From contig WACJ01000521.1 in the NCBI GenBank assembly GCA_008973525.1, forward strand, positions 930,001 through 994,000: a DNA stretch of 64,000 bases, written 5' to 3'. Under the pieces are notes generated by a model. It saw nothing but the letters and a program-made list of their open reading frames with translations, made no database searches and was not told the DNA's origin. Both the position numbers and the translations under genes were made by a program. Origin of the DNA: Stenopsyche tienmushanensis. Its lineage: Eukaryota > Arthropoda > Insecta > Trichoptera > Stenopsychidae. This document shows positions 23,130 to 34,840 of the stretch, one piece after another (the stretch's first letter is position 1; every line of letters starts with the position of its first letter).

Positions 23130-23467
23130 CAGCTGGGAATCCACCCGTCGCGCGCAAACTTTACTTGCGTCTCCGGTTGCGGCCCTCAGCCGCTACCGGA
23201 CTCCTTCCACGAAGCTATATAAGTTCGACGCAGCCGCGCGGCTGACCTCTCCCATCCCCGGCATTGTCAGCTACGCTTGCAATGCCCTGAATCTAAACCC
23301 CCACTGTCGCAAAACAAGCTCGGCCACCAGGTGGAGCAAAAGTCGGTCCTCTCAGGGGGACAATTAGCTTTTCCGCTTTGATAGCGCGCTAGATGTGCGG
23401 GCTGCAATAAGGCCAAATTGGCCTTGGGTGCATGCTCGGGTGAGGGTGGGCCCCCCCGTCCCCCATT
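23130..23467 (+). other. 3' untranslated region of the LINE
   Basis: Non-coding tail downstream of the TAA. It is shared with the short copy at 44.3-44.58 kb (GCAGCCGCGCGGCTGACC and GATGTGCGGGCTG blocks). The last 70-90 bases, from AAGGCC to the C-rich end, are not in that copy. It probably contains the structure recognised by the RT. Confidence 0.75.
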
Positions 23468-23482
23468 ATATTACTATTGTTA
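23468..23482. repeat. Target-site duplication, right, of the LINE
   Basis: ATATTACTATTGTTA, identical to 20615-20629. Confidence 0.92.
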
Positions 23483-23529
23483 CTACTATTTACGTATTGT
23501 CTATATCCTTTTTTTATAGCGAAGTGGTT

Positions 23530-23612
23530 ACAATCAACAGATCCCAATATTAGTTCCATAAATTTAAATCGGACAATAGAAGCTTAGGGGATGAACCGGG
23601 AACGGGAGAACT
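23530..23612. repeat. Short dispersed repeat
   Basis: AGATCCCAATATTAGTTCCA, AATTTAAATC and AATAGAAGCTTA recur at 29938-30005. Class unknown. Confidence 0.5.
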
Positions 23613-25229
23613 TTCAAATACATTAAAATCTATAATCGCATCAGATCCACGGCAAACGCGTTGGGACAATTTAAAACTCATCGACAAAATCAATAGGATG
23701 GGCGTTATGGGATAGGATGGGTACCGCATGCCTTGACCAAATACAACAAAAACCAGCGACGAAACAACATAAAGATGACAATAAGCCGGAAAGTTTTAGC
23801 AAATAAGGGATCAAATAACACATTACACAGAACTTCGTCATAAAATTGTAACTGTAGCAAAAGTTAGACAGTTTATTCTAATTTTAAACATAAAAATGAT
23901 TGGATGATGATTCTATTTTTGACAATCAACCCGGTTTAACCCCATGGAAGGGTTATTATGTATGCTTGGCTGAAAAACGTTTGATCAATGAAAAAGGATT
24001 CGTATCATGAAAATTCATATATTCACACTGCAAAGACGTTCTGAAATAAATCTACATTATTTCCAAAAGAAAATGAATTTAAAAAAATAAACGAGTTAGA
24101 TACATTTTTTTCAACCACCCTATACATAGTGGCATGCATTAAGTATCACCCTCTCGGCTTCTCATTTTCACTAGGCTGTAAAATTACGTACCCGCCTAGA
24201 AAATTTCACATCAGACACGTCATCTTATGAAAAGAAATTTCTAGTCCTTATCATCAAACTTACAAATAACCATGTTTCCTAATTTCCATAGAAAATGTCG
24301 CTCAAGCGTCACGCGATACCCCAGCGTTCATATGTATTTTGCATCCCTAATGTATTATCATAATAAATTTGCCATAATAAATGTATTTTTTTCGCATTAA
24401 AGCCTATCTCAAGCCTAGATGATTGCTCTTCCCAAGACTTTGAACGGAAACAATTGCCATTTCTAAAGCCGTTGTTATGATTTCGCCATAATTATCTTAA
24501 CATGTCACAGGAGCACCTTACTCAATATGCAATCTTGTTTAAAGTTCCCCGACAACATATAAAGGGAATTATTAATTTAAACAAAGACGGCGGAGTTTGT
24601 AGGGATAGGCTTTAATGACCTCTCTTAATTACATACAGCCTACCGTAATCACAGGGCATAAAACACCAGGATCTCCTTGTTATAATGAAGAAACACTCAC
24701 GACATTATACGTATGTGGAGCAAACTAATAAATTTTGCTATGGTGTAATCAGCACACAGTGACATTTTTTATGGCCGTTGTACATTACAAAAAATACTTA
24801 TCGGGATGCAAACAAAATACGAATTCATGATTATATTAGTTGTGCCGATAATTCCTTGCCGCTTTTGATAGAAGACTGTTTGAACTCAATTTAAGTTTAT
24901 CAGACACAATGAAGACAGCGTATCTGTAATATTTTTAAGATATGCTGCTGTTTTTCGATTAGAGATTGAACCCCACCAAGGCTACAAAAATCATAAATTA
25001 AATTTACGGTGAAATGTTGCTATTACGATGTGTCGATTGTAGTTTTCAAAATTTAAATCGGGTAATCGATGATTGAAATATACCCCTAGAAATGGAAAAC
25101 CCTTAAATTCTGATGATGACATATTTGAGAGCCATTAAATAATGAAATTCATTTTATTTTGTTGTTTTTGTTATAAATATGAACAAACATACAAACATTG
25201 ATTTTTATATGCAAAATCTACTGTAAGTT
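23613..25229. other. Unassigned DNA
   Basis: No coding frame of note and no repeat family recognised over about 1.6 kb. Confidence 0.3.
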
Positions 25230-25465
25230 AATTGTACTATATTTATATTACTTTAAAACGTGCAAACAATAAGTTGGCAAAGTTTTATCGCAATCGAATA
25301 AACGGTATGGCAGCACATTAAATACGAACAAACAAACATTGAATTTTATATATTATTTTATGCCTATGTTACTCGCAATTTTTTAGCAATAAATGGACGA
25401 AGTTTTATTGAAATCTGATAAACGATATGGTAGCACATATCTAACGAACAAAACCTAAGACATTT
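25230..25465. repeat. 120-bp tandem repeat, two units
   Basis: The AATAAGTTGG/AATAAATGG block is at 25268 and 25388, 120 bp apart. Same family and orientation as 12.95-13.2 kb. Confidence 0.75.
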
Positions 25466-26318
25466 TTATATATTTGATAATTGGCAAAGACTTTTCGATA
25501 CATCAAATATGTGGCCATATAAGACTGACATCAATTCGTTAAATAGGAATAGGAAATTGTCCTTCAGATACTGACAATTTCCTCATGTAAATTAAAGAAA
25601 TGTTTATAAAAACAAATAAACTCGAGTAGTCCATAGAGAGTATGCTCGCATATGTTGCGTCCAACGCTCCATAGCGCTTCATGTGCTTCTAATTCTAATA
25701 GTGCGTATATTCAAATAAGCTTATCCCATATACAAGTCAATAAGGAATATTGATACGACATTTTAAACGAAAAATATTTTAGCAAGACATAAATATCATT
25801 AAAAAATATATCAAAATATCTTAAATGACACTTCAGTAACCGCTGCTAAACTTTTGACACTTTCTCGACAACTTAATGAAATATCCTTGTTGAAATTTAC
25901 AAACTGAAAATTTCTCTTTTTATGTTTCTCCCCCGGCAATTTTATCAAATAGCCTTTGTTTATATATTTCCATGTAACCAAGAAAAAGCATCAAGTTCAG
26001 CTCAATGCCTTAAACTATGATAATACGATAACACTTATATGGGCGTTTCTCCCTTTCTTACTATTTTGGTATGTTAGGACCTTCATTTTGTTAAAAACAT
26101 GTTAAAGATACTGTAAATTATGGTTAAATTTAAAATAATCGTTTTTCAAAAAGTATGTTATTTTGAAATATAGACAAGGGGACTGTTCACAAAATTCTAA
26201 GTCATACTTTTTTAGTTTTATAAGTATAATTAACAATCACAATGTTAAAATAATCAAATAATTTGATCGATTCCTTAAGTTATTATTTCAATTAACTTAA
26301 TATAAAGCAACTATATAG
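25466..26318. other. AT-rich unassigned DNA
   Basis: Nothing recognised. Confidence 0.3.
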
Positions 26319-26370
26319 TTACACGCCAGGGAACTGTTTTTGCTCTTTTAACAAACGTTTTTTTATATTT
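26319..26370 (-). repeat. Terminal repeat shared with 15.85 kb
   Basis: ACACGCCAGGGAACTGTTTT followed by an AACAAACGTTTTTTTATA block is the inverted form of 15848-15912. Confidence 0.45.
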
Positions 26371-27916
26371 AAAAAAATGTTATTTAAATTGACACTGTAT
26401 ATCGAGCACAGGAAAAATAGGTAATCATCTTTCAACGTAACTACGAAATATAAAAACATTTGTACATTTCCATGCTTTCAAATTAATTTGAGTGGTGGTT
26501 TCAGTCTGATATTTGGCGAGTTTTCAAATACACAGTATATTTGTGGCTATTTCAGATTAATTACGCATGAAAATGCATTTGAAAAGTGTGCATCCCTATT
26601 GATTACCATATTGAAATGCATTAATAGTATTTGCGGTCATTTGTGAGTCTATGTATGAGGATATTAACATGATGAAATTTCAAACAATGCGTTAAACCTA
26701 GATAAGATATTACCTTAAATCAAGATATGCGTGACCGTGCGGTCACGTGGATTTTATCTAAATTAGAGTGATCTCATGATATAAAGAAGTTTGAACTCAA
26801 TCGAATGATTATTCACTCCAGTGATCCAGTTTTAGGCAGCAGCAATGAATACGTTAATTGGATATTGCAATTTCAAGAGGCAAGCTTTGCATTTGGATTC
26901 GTCGCAGATATTCGATAATTGGAATAATTTCACATCGAAATTGAAGCTCGTTAATAATGGCAATAGATTGCAGTTTGCCAAGTGCAACATCAACAAATCA
27001 TTCCGTTCGTTGCATCGGGGCGACCATTCGAATATTGCGCAAATTGACGAACAAACCCCGTTTGATTTTACGTCGAAACGTTGGCAAAATACGAGCCTTC
27101 CCGTAAAAATAAAGTGCCATAAAATTTAATCTCGTTCGAATATTTGCGTCCCTTTGAACTCGAAATATAATATCGAAGCGGAACGCAATTTCGCACAAAA
27201 AATTGTAACAGGCTGAGCCATTAACGTTTCAGGTTTTTAGTCTGCTGACGTGCGGCTTTGTGCTTTGTTTTATTTTTAAGGATTTAACTTGAAGGATTGT
27301 CTTCAAAGCTTATAATGACGTCGTTTATGACTGCTGCGGCTTCTCTCTGAGACAAAACGAGTCCGGTGGAAAAGCGCCATCAGAAGCTGGAGTAGAAAAT
27401 TAGTGTCGTTTAAAGGGAGCGTCTGTTCGGAAGAGTGGACACAAAACGTTCGAATCAATCTCGACGAAGCCTCCTAATGATGCATCTCTGGGTGCCTCCC
27501 TCTTTACAGGCTGGATCAAAAGCAGTGAAACCACTTCCGGCAGGTTTATATTCACCAGGGCGTAATGCGACTACATCCGGCTGCTGCTGGGATGCTCCTC
27601 GCCAGGAAATAGTTCCGCTGTAAAGACGACGATGGCGCCGGAAGCTTTAAGCTTCGATTATGTTCCCGTCACGTATTATTCAAGTGGAGTGCCGTAGACT
27701 CTAAAAGGGTAGATTTAGAACCCTTAAAATCAAATTTGAGCTCATTCGCAACAACTACGTCTGCCGAAATCTTTTTATTTAATATAAATAATAAAAGGAA
27801 GATTTCCCGAGTGATTTAAGGAATTCATAACGAAGCCTAGAATCAAAATCAAAGCCGAGCTAGATTCTATTCTAGACGAGTCCTTCATTTATAATAGTAA
27901 ATTATTGAGAGGAACG
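26371..27916. other. Unassigned, partly GC-richer DNA
   Basis: The 94-codon frame at 26845-27129 and the 62-codon frame at 27435-27623 have no recognised domain and no clear splice context. The 27430-27640 stretch is among the least AT-rich non-transposon DNA here, a candidate for host function but with no evidence for coding. Confidence 0.3.
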
Positions 27917-28740
27917 AGAACGTACAAGCTGCCAAAATGATGAAGAAAATGCATTGCATGTTGATTAAAAATTTGGATATGATAAAGCTGTGCGCAAGAT
28001 GGGTACCGTGTTTGTTCACAATAAAAAAAACAGCGTCGTAAGTGTGTTTTAATCAAGTGTTTAGTGATATTTCATAGCAATAAAGCTGAGTTTTTGCATC
28101 CATTCATTACCATAAAAACATGGGTCTATCACTTAATATCTGAGACAGAGGAACATTATAACGGCTATTCGCTTGGGGTGATTGTACAGATCATAGAAGA
28201 TACGAATTTATCATCGAAAATGCCGCAAAAAGCCCTAAAAAAAAGAATAAGAAGTGGTCACAAAAGCTGTGTGCCCAACTGGTCCGCTTTTCAGACTACC
28301 GACACAATGAATGAGCGCCTCGCAATCGGACGCCATGTCCACAGAATATGGCCTACAAACATAGATATCATGGATTGAAAGGGAAAAATCGGCTCTAAAG
28401 AGGGCAAAGATGGTTTCATCTGCAGATAAGGTTATAAGCATTCATTTTTTGGGATGCGCGTGTGATAATTTTCATTGATTATCTTTATATTATGCGAACT
28501 CATTGCATCGTTTGAGTTATTAAATCAAGAAAGGGGGTCGCATTTGGCTAAAAATAAGTCTTGTTTCATCGAGATAATGGACTAGTTCACACATTCGATA
28601 TCACGGTGACCAAAATCAATGAATTGCGGTTCGAATTGCTTCCTCGTGCACTCTGTTCGCCAAATTTAGTCTCCTCAGATAATTTAAGAGATAAGCTTAC
28701 TGAACATCGCTGAAAAAATGTATTAAGCTGAAAGAAGTAA
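27917..28740 (+). pseudogene. mariner transposase relic with a 210-bp foreign segment
   Basis: Starts EERERTSCQNDE (N-terminal block) and jumps to LIKNLDMIKLCARWVP, so about 60 residues are deleted. NKAEFLHPFITI and TWVYH follow; the expected DETW is damaged (ITIKTW), losing the first catalytic acid. At about 28170-28380 the frame is interrupted by the CAACCGGTCC-type segment seen at 1.45, 5.3 and 9.2 kb. The transposase then resumes as KMVSSADKVIASIFWDA (28404 onward). Next comes FHRDNGLVHTFDITVTKINE, the second catalytic Asp region. The third acid is CSPNLVSSDN where CSPDLAPSDY is expected, so it is Asn. Several stops and lost catalytic residues make it dead. Confidence 0.88.
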
Positions 28741-28760
28741 TTGAAAAAACACTCTAAGGG

Positions 28761-28840
28761 CAGCGGTCCTTAAACTGGGGTCCGCAGACCCCCGGGGATC
28801 CGCGAAGACATACTGGGTCTCCGCTAGAGTATAAACAAAA
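28761..28840 (+). mobile_element. hAT-type terminal repeat remnant
   Basis: CAGCGGTCCTTAAACTGGGG followed by GTCCGCAGACCC and GGGGATCCGCG resembles the CAG-starting ends of Charlie-like hAT elements (CAGnGGTTCTyAAaC). It is cut off by the element at 28852. No transposase is attached. Confidence 0.55.
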
Positions 28841-28851
28841 CATTTATCTAT

Positions 28852-28992
28852 ACACTTGGGTCTGTTTTTATCCGGATTTATGCGGTTTTCGAAACATAAT
28901 GGAACATATCACTCATTTTTCTATAGAGGACGAAGTTTTTTTTTATGCGAATGCGCATTAAAAAAAATCTAAAATGAACACTTCTGCAATGA
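28852..28992 (+). mobile_element. CACTTGGGT element, left end only
   Basis: TACACTTGGGTCTGTTTTTA, TTTATGCGGTTTTCG, TCTATAGAGGACGAAG and TTATGCGAATGCGCAT match the left parts at 37.5 and 39.8 kb. Confidence 0.65.
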
Positions 28993-29934
28993 CTACCAAA
29001 TATCATAAACATGAAGATTATTTTAATTATAATGTCAACTGGAAAGCCTAAATATTATGTTCGATTAAAAAGAAAAATGTCAATATTTAAAACAACGACT
29101 TAACATGAAATAGCAAGTATTAGCCCAGGTCATGATTTTTACCGCAATAACGTCATTCAATATTATCTCACGGTTCGTGTTTTTGATAAAGACATTTAAT
29201 GCAGTAAAGTATAGTCAACGATGGGTATTTTGTTATCTAATATCGTGCAAGAATTTGAATGGCAAATCAAATTAACGGCATTCGGTCTGCAAAGCCCCGT
29301 TTTCAATTCATCAGTAAATCATATTCCCCATGCCTGGATATCTTATGATCCGTTTACCATTTATATTCAGCGTAGTATGTTCAGTTCCGTCAATCAACGA
29401 GAAAAAACATTTTTAAATTGCATTTGATATTCAGCTCCAGATGTAGGAGATATAAAAATTTCGTCGAGTGTATTGATTGTTAGAGACGAGAGATATACAA
29501 TAAAAGGAAAGCCCAAAAGTGTAGATTGAATGTGATATGAATTGTAAATGGCGGCCACAAAGGATGTACATCTGACGGAAATATTTATTAAACCCACACA
29601 CAATCCCGCAGCCGCGATTTCGACGCAACTATAAAAATACTATAGTAAATTATCATTTTCAAAAATATATACAAGATGTGAAGTGAAAATTTGAGCTCTT
29701 AAATAAATATTATGGGTATCGAAAAGTATTCGCGTATTTTGAGATCTTATATATTAAGTAATTTTATCTGTAGAACTATTATTAGATATTATTTTTCTGC
29801 AACAATTTTTTAATTATTATTAAGGGTAAAATTTTTAGACCCGAAACTAACAAAATCCGGCATTGTATGGTGCATTTTTTTATTTGGATTTGAATGCCAT
29901 AAAACTCAAAAATCATTATGGTGCAATGATATTA
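28993..29934. other. Unassigned DNA
   Basis: Small open frames only, none with a domain. Confidence 0.3.
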
Positions 29935-29937
29935 ATC

Positions 29938-30005
29938 TGCAGATACCAATATTGGTTCCAGAAATTTAAATCAAGCAATAGAAGCTTAAACCCTAAAGGA
30001 GAATT
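29938..30005. repeat. Short dispersed repeat, second copy
   Basis: Matches 23530-23612 (AATATTGGTTCC, AATTTAAATC, AATAGAAGCTTA). Confidence 0.5.
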
Positions 30006-30044
30006 ATCCCAGGGTCTGGGACCCCCCTCCACTTAGTCGAAAGA

Positions 30045-30205
30045 GCACTCTTGTACATTGAGCTCGGAGACAGACAGAGACAGCGAGAGAACGTAGCGCA
30101 GCTCGGGAGACAGAGACGGAGAGCTTCCCCGCATATATCGAACGATTGTATAAATCGTTAACCCAAATTTATCGACTAATAATGATTTCGATTTCAAGTT
30201 TGTTA
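30045..30205 (-). mobile_element. piggyBac-like MITE fragment
   Basis: TACATTGAGCTCGGAGACAG with two purine-rich GAGACAGAGACG runs, then CGAACGATTGTATAAATCGT and TTATCGACTAATAATGATTT. The last part is shared with the nested copy at about 40.23-40.28 kb. Confidence 0.55.
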
Positions 30206-31715
30206 TTCTTTTCGATACCCCTAATATAAATTATATTCTTTGATAAAATGACGGATCAAATGCTTTCAGACTGACAATCGCCAACAAAAACCATGTTTTC
30301 ATTTATTATGGACCGGATTTGGGTATTCCGAGGCATGGCTCTAATTACTCTGATCCAGCGGGATTTTGTGATCCAATTTCTGAGAACTTTTCAAAAAGAG
30401 GGCGAAAAAACCTTTCAGGCAAAGTTGTTTCGAATGCTAATGACAATTTGAAGCCGAATTTCGACACAGAGCCCAATCAAACGTGTTGTTGGCGCATTTT
30501 TACACTCACAGGCCCGGACAAGATGGGATTTCATTAATTTGCAAGAATCGTGCGGGTTACATCGGGAACGTTTCATAATTAATGCGGCACTTTAATCATT
30601 GAGAGTATTTGCTTTTTAGTCTTAATTGAGTCGAATATATTAATTAAGGACCAGTAAGGTTTTTAAAGCCTTTTAAATTATGCAGACGTTTTCATCAATG
30701 TAATAAGTTTTTAGAGCGCAGACGGTTTACCTGAATAAATTAGGGGTGCCTTTTTAATATTCGCCATCGATTCTGTGTATTATAAGAGTTTGATGAAATC
30801 TTTGGCATCTAAAAATATCAATTTTAGACACTTAACCCACGAGCCACCGAGTGGAATGTATCAAAAATATGACGGCATGTATCAAAAAACCTCTATTGAA
30901 AAGACAAAGAAAATTTAATTCAACAATTAAAATTTTTGACTGAATTTTTTTAAATAAAATTGTAAAGGAACCCATACACCCTTTATCTTAAAATGATAGT
31001 TTTTTTACATATTTGATTTGTAATAAAATTGGATTCAATTTTATTGAATTGTTTTCTTGATCCAACCTATTTATTATATTAAAAGACAAATAAAAATATT
31101 TTTTATAAATTTATTTTAAAAAAATTGGCATCAAATTGGATAATTTTCTTTGTGTAAATTAACATATGTTGCAGTATTTTAGACTATAAATCCAAATTTA
31201 TTCGAGGGTTGTTTTTAAATAATAAATATATCCATTGTTCTTCGAGATCTACCCTTTGTGATGGTTTTATTAATAAAAACTATGGATTTTTTTAGATATT
31301 ATTGTCAGGAATTTTAAAAGCATCTCCCAAGCGGAATTCGTTATATAAATACATTATTGTGTCTGGAGTCATAAATATATGATTCGGGGGTGAAAAATCT
31401 AAGCGTGATTCACTGGGTTGTTTTTCTACAGGTAATGGAAAGATGACATTAAATATATGAATTTGGGCGTATAATTTCGCTATGGATGAAAATGAATGTC
31501 TTCCTGTTATTGTTGAAGCTCACATCGTAAATGAGATTAAAATTATTCAACAATGTAATGAATTTTCCACACAAAAGACCGCCGGTGGGATGAGCGAAAA
31601 ATAATTTGAGCTACGTGCTTTGTAAATATAAATACTAATTTTATTCAATCCTCTAGTCGTGGAGCATTTTATTGTTATTTTTTTATTAAAAAAAATCTTT
31701 GCGTTATGACTAATG
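30206..31715. other. Unassigned AT-rich DNA
   Basis: No repeat family or coding signature recognised. The 72-codon frame at 30319-30537 lacks any known domain. Confidence 0.3.
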
Positions 31716-32060
31716 CGACCCGCGGGAAAAATAAGGGATGATACGCACCTGCTGGAGGAACGGCGCGCACTTTAAAATTTTCCCAACTTGTAACTTTCAC
31801 AAAAGCACTTCCGGTGGGACTCCGACGAGTGTCTCTCAAACTGTGGACCGAAACTGGCCGTTCGAATGTGGCGCGGGCGGCTCGGGCAGCGGCTGTAAAA
31901 GTGTGGCGCGCGGGCGCCGAAGCGAGCCGACGTGCGTCCCGCTTGGTGGCGTTTGCTGGACTGGCCGCCGCCCTACGTTACCCCACAGGTGCCAACCCAC
32001 CCGCCTTTAAAAAACCCCCCCGCAGCCCTACAAGCCACCCACGTCTAAATAATAATCTAC
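31716..32060. other. GC- and CpG-rich island of unknown role
   Basis: Sharp rise in GC and CpG content around 31830-32010 within AT-rich DNA. Two overlapping plus-strand frames (31738-32010 and 31814-32113) stay open mainly because the composition avoids stops; neither shows a domain. A CAGGTG at about 31987 could be a splice donor but no acceptor is evident. It could be a promoter island, a first exon or a transposon remnant. Confidence 0.35.
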
Positions 32061-32247
32061 TCACACGAGTATCTTGTGCGCGTCTTCAAACAGACGCCAT
32101 TCAATTTCGCTGAACTTCCAGGCTCTCTGCAATCATATCAATCCACATTTTTTTGCACCCCATAGTGCAAATTTACATGCTCTTCATTTTAAAAAAGCCT
32201 GCTGAATAATCCATGAAAAATTCGTGATGGGACACAATGGAAAAAAA

Positions 32248-32345
32248 TGCATACTTTCATAAGTATCGAGTTCTGACACCAGTGTATTATCGCTAAAATG
32301 ATATCTATTGGAAGCGTTTAAATATATACTAGTTTTAAACTGTAA
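32248..32345 (-). mobile_element. LTR-retrotransposon junction relic
   Basis: On the minus strand an LTR-like end is followed by ACTGGTGTCAGAACTCG, close to a tRNA-Leu primer-binding site. The whole segment resembles 33835-33925. The body of the element is not recognisable. Confidence 0.45.
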
Positions 32346-33498
32346 AACTACACAGTAAATCACAAAAAAAACTTTATTTTTTATTGTGACTTATTTTAAT
32401 TGACTTTAAAAATTAAAAAAAAAAATTTTGCTATGATACTAATATGGTATTTTTATGTTTTTCTATGTCTATTTTCTTGAATCATTTCAAATAGATCAAA
32501 TTTGCATTCATAGTAGAACCCATGGAACAAAAAACATTCCCCCATCATAAAAACCGCGCATTCAAAAAGTTTATTTTCAATACACTAACTGTTATGATAG
32601 GTCCTCTGCTGCGATCATAGCTCAAAGGGTGAATACATAAATAATAATTTTACATCCAACCGACGCTATATCGGATCGCCTGAAATTTGTATATCCACAC
32701 ATTGTAAAATACAGATTTCAACTATAAAAATACACAAGGATTCATTCAATATTTAAATTAGAAATGGGGACAAAAAGCGCCCAAGGATCCTTCATCCCCG
32801 CCGAGCAACAAATCGGGTCCATTCCTCAATCTCTTTTCTAAATTCGAATCAAACATTTGATTAAGGGTGTCGGATTTGTTCAACAGATTTAACCGAGCGG
32901 GAATCCAACCCGCCCGGAGCCCGCTTAACCCGCTGCCGACCGGCGCCCAAATCGCTATGATCATTTCCCGATAGGGTCACCTGCGGCGAACGGTGCGAAA
33001 TTATATTAGGCCTCCCCCTGATTTCACCCTTTGTTAACCCTTTAATCTACCTGCCAAATGATCAGCCGCTGCTACCCTTCACCTCCGCTAAATAAATCGA
33101 TAGCACTTAATTTTTTGGCCCGACACCTGGCGGAACACTTTGGCACAAATCCGCGATTAATATTTAACAATGAACACACGTGGGCCTCAGCTGGGATCCG
33201 AGGCCCGCGGAGTGCCTCTAATTAAAAAATATTGCCGACATTCGAAAATGGCAACGCAGATGGTTCGCGTGGTTTATTGGACGATTACGCGACCATTCCC
33301 TGGGCGACGATTTGCGACCCAAATAGAAATTTACAGATCGGGTAATGTACAAGTATATATCAAAATATAAGACCTTTTTATTCCACTAAATATAATCCTT
33401 GTAAAGGATATTGTTATCAGAAGCAAAACTGTGTGTATACATAATTAATTTAATGCTCTGAGTATATTGATGAATAACTTTTTATGCGGCGAAAAAAT
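32346..33498. other. Unassigned, GC-richer in its second half
   Basis: 32770-33330 is less AT-rich and contains homeodomain-like TAAT and ATCGAT motifs but no convincing exon. It is a candidate host regulatory stretch; nothing more can be said from the sequence. Confidence 0.3.
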
Positions 33499-33600
33499 AA
33501 ATCCCACTTCTGACACCATTGTAACGTGATGCAGTTGGATACGCATTTTTTCCACAATACGTTTGGAAACGCTTTTTATACGCGTATTTATTTAAAAAGA
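33499..33600 (-). mobile_element. LTR end with tRNA-Leu primer-binding site
   Basis: On the minus strand TTACAA is followed by TGGTGTCAGAAGTGGGATT (33518 down to 33500). This is an exact 19-base match to the complement of the 3' end (with CCA) of insect tRNA-Leu. A CA-ending LTR next to such a site is the 5' LTR/PBS junction of a retrotransposon. No gag or pol follows, so only the junction and some LTR remain. Confidence 0.65.
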
Positions 33601-33834
33601 AAAGTGGAGCCGTACTCCGAGACTTTTAAGTTAAATTAACGATATTTAAGGAGAGATTGTGTCTATATTTTAAGGCGCAAAACTTTATAAATTTAAGAAT
33701 AGGGAATAGGGGGAGCAAAACATGAAATTTAACATATAATCAACTGACATTTAAAGCATTGACAATCAACTTGGTCCTTGTCCACTATTGGACATTCAAT
33801 ATTTCGATGAATGATGAATATTTTATAAATCGCA

Positions 33835-33925
33835 TACATTCATAAATACCAAGATCTGACACCAGTGTACTATTAATAAAATGATATTTATTAGAAGATG
33901 ATATTTAGTACACACTCGTTTTAAC
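33835..33925 (-). mobile_element. LTR-retrotransposon junction relic
   Basis: Same arrangement as 32248-32345: GTACACTGGTGTCAGATCTT on the minus strand, preceded by an AT-rich LTR-like end. Confidence 0.45.
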
Positions 33926-34004
33926 CAAAAAAAAACTACCCAATAAGATTTTAAAAAACCTTTGTTAATTTACTGTAGCTTTTATATTGTACAAGTTCAA
34001 TGAT

Positions 34005-34330
34005 CTAATATATAAAAATGAATTGGGTTTTGTTCGTTCGAAATGCGCTGCCATACCATTCATCGAATTGCGATAAAACTTCGTCCATTTATTGCTAAGG
34101 ATTCCGCAAGTAACATAGGCATAGTCTAATATATAAAAATCAATGTTTGTTTGTTTGTATTTAATGCGCTGCCATATCGTTATTTCAATTGCAATAAAAC
34201 TTTTCCAACTTATTGTTTGTACTTTCTCAAATAATATAAGTATAGTGCAATTAACTTTAAGTAGATCTTATGTATAAAAATCGATGTTCGTATATTTGTT
34301 CATATTTATAATAAAACTAACAAAATATCA
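34005..34330. repeat. 120-bp tandem repeat, about 2.5 units, reverse orientation
   Basis: ATATAAAAAT unit starts near 34010, 34130 and 34272. The ATTGC/ATTGT block is at 34091 and 34212 (about 120 bp apart). Each unit has ATGCGCTGCCATA and CGATAAAACTT-like blocks, the reverse complement of 12.95 and 25.2 kb. Confidence 0.75.
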
Positions 34331-34838
34331 TTCCTAATTAAACAAGATAACTCTTTCAAATTTGAATGCTTTTGCGACCGTCTTGATATGGTACATTTCC
34401 TAGAGATTTTTTAAAAATTGAGCAGTTTACTTCAGGAGATTACTATTGTGTTTGTGCCCAAAATGGTCTATTCCGTTTATTAAATTTGTTTAATTTAGGT
34501 TTCATTCATAAAATCCATATGAACTCAATTTGATACATACACAATAAATGAAATGACATAAGGCGTCTGTTTTATTTAGACGAAATTATAATATAATAAA
34601 CTTATCCTCGTCATTCGTAGTGGGTTTTGGGCGGCCTGGTCTTTTTCTGTCCTTCTAAATTCCATGATACGTTCCTTCGATAGATATCTTCTTTTTTAGC
34701 AATAACTTTGATTAAAAGGTCTTTGTTTTATATAATCGCAATACTTAATTCGGCTGATTGCGGCATTTTAATTTAATTTTTAAATAAAGATAAAATCAAG
34801 AATTATTCAATCTTAACCCTTTAGACGCAATGATTTAT
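34331..34838. other. AT-rich spacer
   Basis: Nothing recognised except TTAACCCTTTAGA at about 34813, resembling a piggyBac-like terminus with no partner. Confidence 0.3.
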
Positions 34839-34840
34839 GC

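Larger units (their letters stand above)
20630..23467 (+). mobile_element. R1-clade non-LTR retrotransposon, 5'-truncated
   Basis: A 2,838-bp GC-rich insertion in AT-rich DNA, bounded by a perfect 15-bp direct repeat. It holds the RT and C-terminal zinc-knuckle part of ORF2 and a 338-bp 3' UTR that ends in C-rich sequence (CCCCGTCCCCCATT) without a poly(A) tail. ORF1 and the endonuclease domain are missing, as expected when target-primed reverse transcription stops early. It is not in rDNA. The long open frame and exact target duplication indicate a recent insertion. Confidence 0.9.

Noticed and set aside
20630..23467. R1 element in its usual 28S rDNA site
   Set aside because: The flanks are AT-rich and show no rDNA; a 15-bp AT-rich target was duplicated instead.
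26845..27129. Possible exon with ATG
   Set aside because: No homology recognised and no splice sites of note; could be real but unsupported.
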